Source: an uncultured Lachnospiraceae bacterium (lineage in GTDB: Bacteria; Bacillota; Clostridia; Lachnospirales; Lachnospiraceae). From it: 64,000 bases of DNA. Of this stretch, positions 39,250 through 48,506 are shown piece after piece; the stretch's first letter is position 1, and every line of letters begins with the position of its first letter. The position numbers and the translations under genes were made by a program. Location: NCBI GenBank assembly GCA_900318375.1, contig ONKG01000010.1:1-64000 (forward strand). The letters run 5' to 3'. The notes beneath the pieces are model-generated. The model saw only the letters and a program-made list of their open reading frames with translations. It made no database searches and had not been told where the DNA came from.

Positions 39250-40842
39250 ATGAAAAAAGAATCTTATACAGGTTTGGACTTTCCTCAGAAACTGAGGATG
39301 CTGATGACACAGCTGGGAATCAGTAATGCGCAGCTTGCAAAAGCCCTCCATGTGGACCCTTCCCTGGTGAGCCGCTGGCTGAAAAAAGGGTGCGGGGAAC
39401 GAAAAGCTGCCGAACATGCTATGGCTATAGAAAAATATGTTTTGCGGCAGAGGCTTACTTCAGAAAACAAGGCCTGGCTTTCCTCGACGATCGGAGAACG
39501 TCTTTTCACAGGGACATCTTCAGAGAAGTCTGAGCAGGCGGCGCAGGGACGGATCGCGCAATGGCTTTATCCCAAGGGGAACTTTACTGAGGAAGACAGG
39601 GGGGACGGATCGTGGACGGAAGATGAGCCGGCATTGAATCCCATGCTTGTGGAGAGCTTCCGTTTCTCTGTCAATGGACAGGCATTACATAAAAACACGG
39701 ATTCCGAGCCGCTGCTTTCCGCCTGCGGCGGCACGGTCGAAATTGCCGCGCAGCTCAAAAGCATGCTCGAAGGGCTGGCAGGAGGAACGATCATCTACAT
39801 CTTTGTGAGCAGTGAATCCTCTGCAGTTGCGGTTGATACGCAGATACTGGAGGTCCTGTTCGATGCCGCAAGGAAGTATCAGCTGGCCATGCATATGCTT
39901 GTGCAGTCGGCCAACAGTTCCCGCATGATGAGCAGGCTGATCAGCGCCTACATGCCCATGCTTGTGGAGGGGAAAATCACCCTCTCCGTGATCCAGGGTA
40001 CGCCGCAGACCTTTACCATCAGCACAAACTTCATCATTCCGGGGTGGGCGGCACTGATCGCCACAGAGTCCGTACAGCAGCACACATCTGCCGTCGGCAC
40101 TCTGATCCGTGATTCCTCTATTCTGGAGGACATGATTGCCAGCTTTGAGAACAGCGAACATTTTGCCCGTCCGCTGATGTCGGCCTATAACGACGGTTTT
40201 GCGAGGAATATTGTAGAGATTTTCTTTGAGGAATACGGTGTGCCCGGGAGTTTGGATGTGATCAAGAGCGGTCTGAATCCCATGTACATCACGGTGGAAC
40301 ATTACGGGGAGATCCTCCGGAAATTCAAGCATTCCGAAGAACAATACAGCTGGCGTTACAATGAGTTTGTACGTTTTAAGGAAGCCATGAAAGGAGTGAT
40401 GGAGTCATCCCGTTTCAGGGAGATCATTTCTCTTTCAAAACTGAAGGAAATCGCAGAAAGCGGAGTATGCCGGATGCCTGCCATGTATTTTCTGGAAACC
40501 GGAATCTGGGAAATTGATGCGCAGGACTGCGTGAACATTTTGAACGGCTATATTCATTATCTGAAAGAAAATCCTGATTTTCAGGTTATACTGCTGGATA
40601 TCCCGGAGCTTTTTATTTCGAATTCCTGCTGGCATATCAAGAGCAATAAGCATATTATGATTCATACATGGGAAATCGATAATCCAATGATGGTCTACTC
40701 TGACCAGCTGATGCTGATCGAGGAGTTTCAGCAGCATTTTGACCGGCTGTGGGAGAAATCTATGGCAGCCGGAAGCCGGCAGCACACGATCGAGACGCTC
40801 TGCGCGCTTCGGGATCAGTGCGCGGCACATATTCAAGTCTGA
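39250..40842 (+). CDS. XRE-type helix-turn-helix protein with large C-terminal domain
   Basis: A 530-residue protein with an HTH at about residues 10-65 (MLMTQLGISNAQLAKALHVD, then SLVSRWLKKGCGERK), of the XRE type. The remaining 460 residues form a large unknown domain with no membrane segment; motifs such as GGTIIYIFVSSESSAVAV suggest an alpha/beta fold. Such large regulators may sense a ligand or a partner protein. The ATG at 39250 follows AGCAGGGGG; a GTG two codons earlier is possible. It is divergent from a lipoprotein gene and 42 bases before the zinc-ribbon membrane protein gene, with which it likely forms an operon. Confidence 0.75.
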   Translation: MKKESYTGLDFPQKLRMLMTQLGISNAQLAKALHVDPSLVSRWLKKGCGERKAAEHAMAIEKYVLRQRLTSENKAWLSSTIGERLFTGTSSEKSEQAAQGRIAQWLYPKGNFTEEDRGDGSWTEDEPALNPMLVESFRFSVNGQALHKNTDSEPLLSACGGTVEIAAQLKSMLEGLAGGTIIYIFVSSESSAVAVDTQILEVLFDAARKYQLAMHMLVQSANSSRMMSRLISAYMPMLVEGKITLSVIQGTPQTFTISTNFIIPGWAALIATESVQQHTSAVGTLIRDSSILEDMIASFENSEHFARPLMSAYNDGFARNIVEIFFEEYGVPGSLDVIKSGLNPMYITVEHYGEILRKFKHSEEQYSWRYNEFVRFKEAMKGVMESSRFREIISLSKLKEIAESGVCRMPAMYFLETGIWEIDAQDCVNILNGYIHYLKENPDFQVILLDIPELFISNSCWHIKSNKHIMIHTWEIDNPMMVYSDQLMLIEEFQQHFDRLWEKSMAAGSRQHTIETLCALRDQCAAHIQV

Positions 40843-40884
40843 TACAATTTGGCGATAAAAAGAGAAGGAAGGAGAGAAGCAGAG

Positions 40885-43266
40885 ATGTTTTGTATGCAAT
40901 GCGGCAAAAAAATTCCTGATGATTCCACGTTCTGCCCTTTTTGCGGGGCACCGGTAATCCGTGATGAGAGCGAGCAGGACACGCAGATCCGTCCCGCAGC
41001 TCCGAAAAAAAGACAGGGATCTCTGGAGGCTTCCTCTGCGCCTGCGCAGAATACAAATACTGAGCCCGCGAAGGGTTCCGTTATAGAGAAACCGCAAGCG
41101 GCTGCGGCTGCTGTTAAGGCTCCGGAAACAGCATCCGGGATCAAAATGCCCGAAACAGCAGATGCAGACGTCAAAGCACCGGCAGAAGCGCCGCCGATTT
41201 TTTACAGACCTGCCGCCGAAAGACCTGCGGATCAGATATCTGATGCGGTCTCATCTGCTGCAAAGGCGTCTGCCGGAGAAACCTTTGCCGCCGATATGCC
41301 CGGTGCCCTAAATGCCGGCGCGAAAGAGGCAGGAGCATGGACGGATACACAGAAATCAGGAAAGGATACATTTGACGGCGTATCCTTTGATTCCTTCAGC
41401 GGGCGTTCAAAACGGCCTTCAGGTCAGTCTTCATTGTCTTCAGACAGACCTGTGCCGGAGATCCTGGACGTGGGAATGCCGACAGTGGAGATTCCGGCAG
41501 CGGACATGCCGGACGCAGGCCCTTCCTTGGGAGAGATTCTGGACGACGCGACACCGACAGTGGAAATTCCGGCAGAGGATATGCCGGATCCAGGTCCTTC
41601 CTTTGGAGAGATTCTGGACGACGCAGCGCCTACAGTGGAGATTCCGGCAGCAGATCTGCCTGATACAGGTCCCTCCGCAGACGGGTTCCGGAATGCAGGC
41701 CCTTCTGCAGACGGATTCCGGGATGCAGGCCCTTCTGCAGACGGGTTCCGGGATGCAGGCCCTTCTGCAGATGGATTCCGGGATGCAGGCCCTTCTGCAG
41801 ATGGATTCCGGGATGCAGGCCCCTCCGCAGACGGATTCCGGGATACAGACCTTTCCGCAGGATTTTCCGAAGGTGACGGTGCCTCGGGCGGAAATCCCGG
41901 TGTGCCTCCCGCTAAAAAGGGAAAAGGCGGCAAAAAGGCATTCCTGATCATCGGGGGAGTCGCTGTCCTGGTGATTCTGGCCCTTATTCTCTTCCGGGTC
42001 TTTGACCATAATGCCAAGGTGAAAAAGTATAACGAAGGCGTCGCGCAGATGGAGAGCAAGGACTACGATGCTGCCCTGAAGACCTTTACCGAGCTGGGTT
42101 CTTTTGACGATTCGGAATATATGGCATCCTTTGCGCAGATGGAACTGGATTATCTGACACTGGACGATGAGGTGAAAGCCGGCAATTACAGCCGCGTGGT
42201 GGAAATCCTGGAGAGCCGCAGCGAATTCTACGCCGATTCGGAGATCGGTGAGCAAGCAGCGGCACTGGCGAAAGAGTACGGCACAGTCTCAGAAGCATAT
42301 GAGGCAAAGGACTCAGGAAACTATGCGGAGGCAGCAGAGAAATTCGAGTCTCTGGATACCATCAGAAATGATTACGGCAAGGATAAATGCATGTGCCGCG
42401 CGCATGTAGCTGAGAGCGAACAGAACTGGTCCGATATTATTGTGAATCTCTATGCGGTTCAGAGCAGTGATTATGATCTGGCTTTTCTTGAGGACCCTCA
42501 GAGCGATGAGGCTGCTGTGATCTCTGAGTCCGTTGCATCCGGAGAAGCACTGGAGCCCGATACTGCTGCGGAAATCCTGCAGACGGATACAGACGAGGCG
42601 GAGGCTCTGAAAGGCACTGCGATCAAGGGCCTGAAGTACGACGCGGCAAAGGCAAAGCTGGACGCGGGTAAATATGAGGACGCAATGACCGCTTTTGAAG
42701 AACTGGGCGATTTCCTGGATTCGGCGGAGTGCTACACGCAGGCAAAAGACGGATATGATGCCCTTCAGGCAACCTATGACGAAGCGGGAGAACACTTTGA
42801 GAACGAAGAGTACTATCAGGCGCGGGAACTGTATCTGAGTATCAGCGATTTCAAAGATGCTGCCGAAAAGGCCGAGTCCTGCAAGCAGCCCCTGCCTGAA
42901 AACGGCGCGCTGAAAAAAGGAAACGGCGGAATTGCCTTTACAATTACTGCTCCCGATATCGGCAAGTCGGTATTTGTAAAGATTTATGATTCCGACGGCG
43001 ATACTGTCGGCCAGGTATTCCTCCATTCAGGCAGCAGCTCTACAGTCAGCATGGCGGCAGGTTCATACACCATTAAGGTCGCCTACGGAACAGACTGGTA
43101 CGGAGAGAAAGATCTCTTTGGAGATGATGGCATTTATTACCAGCTCTTAAACGGCTCCAGCGAGCAGTTTGGTATGGAAAACGGTTATACTTATACCCTG
43201 GAACTGCTGGTATCGACAGACGGAAATGTCGGCTCTGAGAGCCTTGGAGGAGCCGGTGACATGTGA
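40885..43266 (+). CDS. Zinc-ribbon, single-pass membrane protein with TPR-like region
   Basis: A 793-residue protein. A zinc ribbon (MFCMQCGKKIPDDSTFCPFCG, residues 1-20) is followed by about 320 low-complexity residues, then a membrane helix (FLIIGGVAVLVILALILF, about 355-372), then a helical TPR-like region (YNEGVAQMESKDYDAALKTF; AKAKLDAGKYEDAMTAFEEL) and a small beta domain. The low-complexity part holds three 27-residue repeats (PTVEIPAADMPDAGPS) and seven 10-residue DAGPSADGFR repeats. The ATG at 40885 has GGAAGGAGAG upstream. Likely an envelope stress or assembly protein, function unknown. Confidence 0.75.
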   Translation: MFCMQCGKKIPDDSTFCPFCGAPVIRDESEQDTQIRPAAPKKRQGSLEASSAPAQNTNTEPAKGSVIEKPQAAAAAVKAPETASGIKMPETADADVKAPAEAPPIFYRPAAERPADQISDAVSSAAKASAGETFAADMPGALNAGAKEAGAWTDTQKSGKDTFDGVSFDSFSGRSKRPSGQSSLSSDRPVPEILDVGMPTVEIPAADMPDAGPSLGEILDDATPTVEIPAEDMPDPGPSFGEILDDAAPTVEIPAADLPDTGPSADGFRNAGPSADGFRDAGPSADGFRDAGPSADGFRDAGPSADGFRDAGPSADGFRDTDLSAGFSEGDGASGGNPGVPPAKKGKGGKKAFLIIGGVAVLVILALILFRVFDHNAKVKKYNEGVAQMESKDYDAALKTFTELGSFDDSEYMASFAQMELDYLTLDDEVKAGNYSRVVEILESRSEFYADSEIGEQAAALAKEYGTVSEAYEAKDSGNYAEAAEKFESLDTIRNDYGKDKCMCRAHVAESEQNWSDIIVNLYAVQSSDYDLAFLEDPQSDEAAVISESVASGEALEPDTAAEILQTDTDEAEALKGTAIKGLKYDAAKAKLDAGKYEDAMTAFEELGDFLDSAECYTQAKDGYDALQATYDEAGEHFENEEYYQARELYLSISDFKDAAEKAESCKQPLPENGALKKGNGGIAFTITAPDIGKSVFVKIYDSDGDTVGQVFLHSGSSSTVSMAAGSYTIKVAYGTDWYGEKDLFGDDGIYYQLLNGSSEQFGMENGYTYTLELLVSTDGNVGSESLGGAGDM
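41662..41850 (+). repeat. 30 bp in-frame tandem repeat inside the zinc-ribbon gene
   Basis: About six copies of a 30 bp unit such as GCAGGCCCTTCTGCAGACGG plus ten more bases, encoding (D/N)AGPSADGFR. Copies are nearly identical, pointing to recent slippage or recombination. Confidence 0.88.
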
Positions 43267-43275
43267 TTATGTCAA

Positions 43276-43303
43276 TTGACAAACAGTTTAAAGCGTGTAA
43301 TAA
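43276..43303 (+). promoter_or_regulatory. Promoter of the pheST T-box transcript
   Basis: TTGACA (43276-43281) and TAATAA (43298-43303) with a 16-base spacer lie just after the stop of the previous gene. Confidence 0.65.
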
Positions 43304-43309
43304 TAGGAA

Positions 43310-43628
43310 AAGTTTTTTGGGCTAAGAACATATGTGAGTACAGAAGATGCAGTGCGGCAGAGAAGAATGTCATCGGCTGGAAGCATTCGGCACAAGTCTT
43401 TCTGGAAGTTTCAGTATGGGAGCCTTTTTGTGAAAAACACTTTCGGAGAGGGCGGATCTGCATCTGCAGGTCATGAGGTCTCTGCGGAAAGCTGTGGTAA
43501 ACAAAATGCGTGTGCAGCAGAAAAACAAAAGCACGCTTGAGTGCAGGGCATTGCAGATCTGCATGCTCTGAAAAAGGGTGGTACCGCGATTTAATCGTCC
43601 CTTGCTTTATGCAGGGGACGTTTTTATT
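43310..43628 (+). promoter_or_regulatory. T-box leader (expected phenylalanine-specific) with terminator
   Basis: The T-box core AGGGTGGTACCGCG lies at 43575-43588. It is followed by the terminator hairpin CGTCCCTTGC/GCAGGGGACG (43596-43620) and a T-run. Uncharged tRNA binding would favour the antiterminator and switch on the next genes. The upstream 260 bases hold stem I; a UUC specifier (for example near GAAGCATTCGG) is plausible but not proven. Confidence 0.92.
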
Positions 43629-43742
43629 ATGACACGGCCCGTGTACTGAACTTTTCCGCCTTACGGCGGACACGTGCCGGTCGGGGGGCAGAGGGTCGCC
43701 TCTGCCTTATTGTGATTTTTATAGAAGGGAAGGAGTATCACA

Positions 43743-44780
43743 ATGAATGATAAGATTAATGAAATTTTATCAGAAGTGAAGAGCAGGATCGAACAGGCAG
43801 GGAGCGAGAGCGAGCTGCAGAACGTCAAGAGTGCGTTTGTCGGCAAGCAGGGCTCTCTGAGTCTCCTGATGAAAGAAATGCCCAAACTCGACGCAGCTCT
43901 TCGTCCCCAGATGGGAAAGATGCTGAACCAGGCCAAGAACCAGGTTACAGAACTGATTGACAAGAAGAGAATGGAACTGAAGCTGAAGGCTTCGGAAGTG
44001 TCTCCGGACTTTGACTGTTCCGTGCCCGGCACTCTGCCTCCGGGCGGAGGTCTTCATCCCATCACACAGATGTGCTATGACCTCAATGATGCGTTCAGGT
44101 CCATGGGCTTTGAAATCTATCAGGAGGATGACATCACCAGCGAGATGTATGCTTTCGATAAGCTGAATTTCCCGCAGAATCATCCCGCCCGTGAGAGCAT
44201 GGATACCTACTGGCTGGAGGGTCATGACAGCGGCAGCACCAACGAAAAGCTCTGCCTGCGTCCTCACCTGACCGGCGGCAGTGTCCGCTACATGCAGACT
44301 CACAAGCCCCCCTATCGCTTTGTCTATCCGGGACGTGTCTATAGAAACGAGACCACGGACGCGCACCATGAGAGAGCCTTCTTCCAGTATGAGGCCCTCA
44401 TTGTGGACAAGGATATCACCTTCACTTCCGGCAAGGTCATGATCAAGAGCATCCTGAGCAAGGTTTTCGGAACAGATGTGCCTGTAAGAATGCGCTCCGG
44501 CTTCTTCCCCTTCGTGGAACCCGGTTTCGAAATCGATATGCAGTGCCAGGTCTGCGGCGGCAAAGGCTGCAGCGTCTGCAAGCATGTCGGCTGGATCGAA
44601 GTCATGCCCGGCGGATCTCCTCATCCGAACGTACTGCGCGCGGCAGGTCTGGACCCCGATGAATATACAGGCTTCTATGTCAATATCGGTCTGGACAGAC
44701 TGGTCATGATGCGCTACGGCGTCGATGATGTCAGACTGTTCCACAGCGCGGATCTTCGCTTCCTGAAGCAGTTCAGATGA
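43743..44780 (+). CDS. pheS: Phenylalanyl-tRNA synthetase alpha subunit
   Basis: A 345-residue class II aminoacyl-tRNA synthetase subunit that charges tRNA(Phe) as an alpha2-beta2 enzyme. The N-terminal 80 residues form the tRNA-binding coiled-coil; the catalytic core shows GGGLHPITQM, VYRNETTDAHHERAFFQYE (motif 2), the Cys-rich CQVCGGKGCSVCKHVGW and GLDRLVMMRYGVDDVR (motif 3). The motif MPGGSPHPNVL replaces the commoner GAGMVHPNVL, a mild variant. AAGGAGT precedes the ATG. It is expressed from the T-box leader and followed by pheT. Confidence 0.95.
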   Translation: MNDKINEILSEVKSRIEQAGSESELQNVKSAFVGKQGSLSLLMKEMPKLDAALRPQMGKMLNQAKNQVTELIDKKRMELKLKASEVSPDFDCSVPGTLPPGGGLHPITQMCYDLNDAFRSMGFEIYQEDDITSEMYAFDKLNFPQNHPARESMDTYWLEGHDSGSTNEKLCLRPHLTGGSVRYMQTHKPPYRFVYPGRVYRNETTDAHHERAFFQYEALIVDKDITFTSGKVMIKSILSKVFGTDVPVRMRSGFFPFVEPGFEIDMQCQVCGGKGCSVCKHVGWIEVMPGGSPHPNVLRAAGLDPDEYTGFYVNIGLDRLVMMRYGVDDVRLFHSADLRFLKQFR

Positions 44781-44952
44781 TCGTTTGATTCCCGGCTGCA
44801 CGGAACCCGCAGCAATGCGCAGTTTATTCATACATGTTTGCGGGTATCAGCCATGATGATGGGCGGGTATCAGCCATGATGATGCATGCGCAGGAAGGTG
44901 CTCCCGGCACGCTGCGGAAGTATAAATTCGGAATGAGAGGAAGAATAGAGAA

Positions 44953-47397
44953 ATGAAATTATCATTATCCTGGATCAGGGACTATGTAGACCTCCCTGCA
45001 GATACAGATCTGAAAAAACTTGCCTATGACCTGACTATGGACACGGTCGAGGTCGAAGATGTGGAATATATTGCCGAGCGTTTCCGCGGCATGGTGGTCG
45101 GCGTGATCAAAGAGGTACTGCCTCATCCCAATGCGGACAAGCTGCGCATCTGCAAGGTCGATATCGGTGTGGATGATATCAAGGATATCGTCTGCGGCGG
45201 AATCAACCTTCAGGAAGGTATGCGTGTTGCTGTTGCCTGCCCCGGCGCTGAGGTCCGCTGGCACGGCGAAGGTGAGCCCGTCAAGATCAAAAACAGCAAG
45301 CTGCGCGGCGTCGCCTCCTACGGCATGATCTGCGCTTCCGACGAGATCGGTCTCGGCGACCTTTTCCCTTCTTCTCAGGAAGCGGAAATCCTGGACCTTT
45401 CCGCTTTTGAAGTGCCCGCAGGCACGACTCTGGCGGATGCGCTGGACATGAACGATGTCCTTCTGGAAATTGACAACAAGTCCATGACCAACCGTCCGGA
45501 CCTGTGGGGTCACTATGGAATCGCCCGTGAGATCGCTGCTCTCTACAATCTGAAGCTGAAGAAGTTCGAGCCCTTCACCGCGGATGTTCAGTCTGATTTT
45601 AAGGTGGAGATCGAAGACCCCGACCGCTGCCCCCGTTATATCGGCGTGGAGATCGAAGGCGTCGGCGTCAAGCCCTCCCCTTATCAGATGCAGAACCGCA
45701 TCTGGAAGGTCGGCATGCGCCCGATCAATGCCCTTGTAGATATCACAAACTACGTCATGCTGGCGACAGGCAACCCGACCCATGCATTTGACGCGGATAA
45801 TATCTCCGACCATATCGTCGTCCGCCTTGCAAAGGAAGGGGAAAAGCTTCAGCTTCTGAATGAAAAGGATCTCGAGCTGACTGCGGACGATCTGGTGATC
45901 ACGGACTCCGAAGGACCTGTCGCCCTGGCAGGTGTCATGGGCGGTTCCAAAGATTCTATCCTGCCCAAGACCGAGCGTGTCATTCTGGAGGTGGCGAACT
46001 TCGAGGCCACCGGTATCCGCAGGACAGCACTTCGCTATGACAACCGCACCGAGGCTTCCTCCAGATACGAGAAGGCTGTGGATCCTGAGAGATGCGACCA
46101 GGCAGTGGCGCTTTCCATGGAGTTCTTCAAAGAACTGTATCCGGAGATGAAGGTCACCGGTTACTGCGACCAGTACGTCAAAAAGCTCGAGAGAGCACAT
46201 ATTGATGTCAGCCTGACCTGGCTTGAGAAGAGACTGGGCAAGCACCTGACCAATGAGGTGATCAAGAGCAAGCTGGAGATCCTCGGTTTTGATGTGCAGA
46301 TCGACGGCGACAACATGCATGTCATCGCCCCCACCTGGCGTTCCACCGGTGATATTTCCATCAAGGACGATGTGATGGAAGAAGTCGCCAGAATGTACGG
46401 CTACGACAACTTTGAGGCGACCTCCTTCACCACCGCTTTTGAGGGCGCGATCAACCAGAAGGACCAGGATCTGATCCGAAACATCAAGGAGTATATGGCG
46501 ATCCGCTGCGGCATGCAGGAAGTCTATACCTATCCCTGGATGAACGATGTGTTCGTAAATGCTGTGCTGCAGAGCACTGACGGCGTACTCCGCCTGTCCA
46601 CACCTCCGGCACCCGACCTCAGCTATATCCGCTCCTCTCTGCTTCCCAACCTCTGCGAGGCGGTTGTCAAGAACGAGCGTTATTTCAATGATTTCTCCAT
46701 TTTTGAGGAGGCGCAGGTTTTCTTTGACAGAAACTACACCTCTCCCTACGATCCGACAGAGTCCCTGCCCGAGCAGAAGAGGCACATCGCTGCAGCTTTT
46801 GCCAGCAGTGTGAAGAAGATCGACGAGCTCTTCCGCGACGCCAAGGGCGTTCTGGAGTACATGCCCCGCTACACACACATGACCGGTTTCACCTTCCGGA
46901 AGGAAGAGAAGCCCGTCTGGTCCGACAACGTGGTCTGGCTCAACATCTTCCTCGGTGACGAGAAGATCGGTGACCTGGGTCTTCTGGCCAAGAAGGTCTC
47001 CATGGACTGCGGCATCAAAAACCTCTCCGTCATGCTCTTTGAGATCGACGCGACAAAGCTGCAGCCTCTGAAGTCCAGGACCAACCGCTTCGAGCACCTG
47101 GCAGAGTATCCGGAGATTGATTACGATATCTCCATGCTCTTCGATTCCAATGCTGTCTGGAAGGACATGTATGATGCCATCATGGGCAAGAAGAAGGCAT
47201 CTGCCCTGATCAAGAAGGCGAGCTTTGTGGACGAGTACCGCGGGAAACAGATCCCTGCCGGCAAGAAGTCCGTGACGATCCGTCTCACCATCGGCTCCGA
47301 CGAAAAGACTCTGACCTCCCAGGAGATCGAGAAGGCGGCGGAGCAGGCCATCAAGAAGCTTTCCAAGGCCTTCGGCGCCGGACTTCGTACACAGTAA
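44953..47397 (+). CDS. pheT: Phenylalanyl-tRNA synthetase beta subunit
   Basis: An 814-residue subunit, normal for bacterial PheT (about 790-810). Order of domains: N-terminal region (KLSLSWIRDYVDLPADTDL), EMAP-type tRNA-binding domain (about 40-150, HPNADKLRICKVDIG), B3/B4 editing domain (about 210-380, with MTNRPDLWGHYGIAREIAAL), B5 domain (about 415-480), core, and a C-terminal FDX-ACB anticodon-binding domain (EYPEIDYDISMLFD). The 172 bp gap from pheS holds a 20 bp duplication (GGGTATCAGCCATGATGATG). GAGAGGAAG precedes the ATG. Confidence 0.95.
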   Translation: MKLSLSWIRDYVDLPADTDLKKLAYDLTMDTVEVEDVEYIAERFRGMVVGVIKEVLPHPNADKLRICKVDIGVDDIKDIVCGGINLQEGMRVAVACPGAEVRWHGEGEPVKIKNSKLRGVASYGMICASDEIGLGDLFPSSQEAEILDLSAFEVPAGTTLADALDMNDVLLEIDNKSMTNRPDLWGHYGIAREIAALYNLKLKKFEPFTADVQSDFKVEIEDPDRCPRYIGVEIEGVGVKPSPYQMQNRIWKVGMRPINALVDITNYVMLATGNPTHAFDADNISDHIVVRLAKEGEKLQLLNEKDLELTADDLVITDSEGPVALAGVMGGSKDSILPKTERVILEVANFEATGIRRTALRYDNRTEASSRYEKAVDPERCDQAVALSMEFFKELYPEMKVTGYCDQYVKKLERAHIDVSLTWLEKRLGKHLTNEVIKSKLEILGFDVQIDGDNMHVIAPTWRSTGDISIKDDVMEEVARMYGYDNFEATSFTTAFEGAINQKDQDLIRNIKEYMAIRCGMQEVYTYPWMNDVFVNAVLQSTDGVLRLSTPPAPDLSYIRSSLLPNLCEAVVKNERYFNDFSIFEEAQVFFDRNYTSPYDPTESLPEQKRHIAAAFASSVKKIDELFRDAKGVLEYMPRYTHMTGFTFRKEEKPVWSDNVVWLNIFLGDEKIGDLGLLAKKVSMDCGIKNLSVMLFEIDATKLQPLKSRTNRFEHLAEYPEIDYDISMLFDSNAVWKDMYDAIMGKKKASALIKKASFVDEYRGKQIPAGKKSVTIRLTIGSDEKTLTSQEIEKAAEQAIKKLSKAFGAGLRTQ

Positions 47398-47471
47398 AAA
47401 GTTTCTGCATTGATCCTGCCGCAGTGACATCCGGTCATTCTGCTGTCATTTCATCGAACACAATGATCTTT

Positions 47472-47500
47472 CGTAAGTCAGGTCATTGGCCTGACTTACG
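47472..47500 (+). promoter_or_regulatory. Hairpin after pheT
   Basis: CGTAAGTCAGG and CCTGACTTACG pair perfectly around TCATTGG. No T-run follows, so it is either a weak terminator, an RNA end stabiliser or an operator for the next gene. Confidence 0.45.
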
Positions 47501-47628
47501 GGATCAGAGGTGTTCCTGGAAGAGTGGATATTTCTTCGTAAGACCGTATGTACAATAGTAGAGAATATGTGTCTGGAATATGTGTCTACAGGCGCTTTGC
47601 GGCTTTTACTATACGGAGGAAATTGATT

Positions 47629-47952
47629 ATGGAAATGAATAATAAACCGGATTCGGGCATTCAGAAAATATCCGCGGATGATCTTGAACAGGTGACGGGG
47701 GGCGAAACAAGATTTGTCGCTCAGAAAACCGTCTGCCCGATCTGTGGGGAAGAGATCACGGTTTCCCTTGAAGTACATATGAGAGGACATCGGCTGGCTC
47801 CGTGTCCTAAATGCGGAGAAATGATGCCGGCAGGTCCCCGGGCAGTCTGCTTCCATTGCGGATATGACAGAAGCACCGACAGCACTTTGGTTCAGGGAGA
47901 CGGGGCAATTAAGCCCACCGAACCGATCGTTTTTCCGGGTTCCAAAGGCTGA
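47629..47952 (+). CDS. Double-glycine leader peptide with zinc-ribbon-like cargo
   Basis: A 107-residue protein. The leader SGIQKISADDLEQVTGG ends at about residue 25. The cargo has three CxxC pairs (CPIC, CPKC, CFHC) and a His-rich link (HMRGHRLAP), so it resembles a zinc-binding ribbon or could form disulfides outside the cell. GGAGG lies eight bases before the ATG at 47629; the frame is open further up without a site. The following DNA is low complexity and open in the -1 frame for about 80 codons. It may be exported like the four leader peptides at 33-37 kb; a cytoplasmic zinc protein is the alternative. Confidence 0.68.
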   Translation: MEMNNKPDSGIQKISADDLEQVTGGETRFVAQKTVCPICGEEITVSLEVHMRGHRLAPCPKCGEMMPAGPRAVCFHCGYDRSTDSTLVQGDGAIKPTEPIVFPGSKG

Positions 47953-47968
47953 AAACGACAGAGATAAT

Positions 47969-48050
47969 CGAAACAGCTGAAACATCTGAAACATCTGAAA
48001 CGGCCGAAACAGCAGAAGCAGCTGAGACGGCCGTTTCAGCTGAGACGGCG
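47969..48050 (+). repeat. 9 bp low-complexity repeat
   Basis: Repeats of GAAACANCT (GAAACAGCT, GAAACATCT, GAAACGGCC, GAGACGGCC). In the -1 frame relative to the preceding gene it encodes a Glu-Thr-Ala/Ser repeat. Confidence 0.6.
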
Positions 48051-48215
48051 AAGCATCCGGGACAAATTGACAAATTGAGACAACCCAAACAGCTGCCTGA
48101 GAACCGGAGGCAGAAAGCCGAAGGAATTGAAAAGAAAACCAACAAAGAAAACGTAAAAAAGAAATACCTAAAAAAGAAAACCCTTAAAAAATACTGCTAA
48201 AAAAATACTAAAAGA

Positions 48216-48276
48216 AAAACCCTTCACAATGATTCTGACGTCCTCGGCTTCGTCAGCATCAATGTGAAGGGTTTTT
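48216..48276. terminator. Rho-independent terminator
   Basis: AAAAACCCTTCACAAT pairs with ATGTGAAGGGTTTTT, with an inner CTGACG/CGTCAG stem. A-run and T-run on either side allow both directions. Confidence 0.85.
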
Positions 48277-48506
48277 CCACATAAAGGGGGAGTATGAAAT
48301 CTATATAAAGGCGGAAATCTTTGGGGAGTTGTGATCAACAGGTTTTCTGCTGTTGTTTCCTGTTTTCCGTTTACATTTGTTATGATACACTATGAATCTA
48401 AAACTCCGGTTTCCGATTTATTAAAAATCAATAAGAAATACGGAAAGAATGAAAAAACTGTCGGCAGGGCGAATGTGCCCTGACGATTTTGCAAAGGAAG
48501 TATTAT

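Noticed and set aside
44965..47430. Long minus-strand ORF of 821 codons opposite pheT
   Set aside because: Shadow of pheT codon usage; no ribosome site and no recognisable domain.
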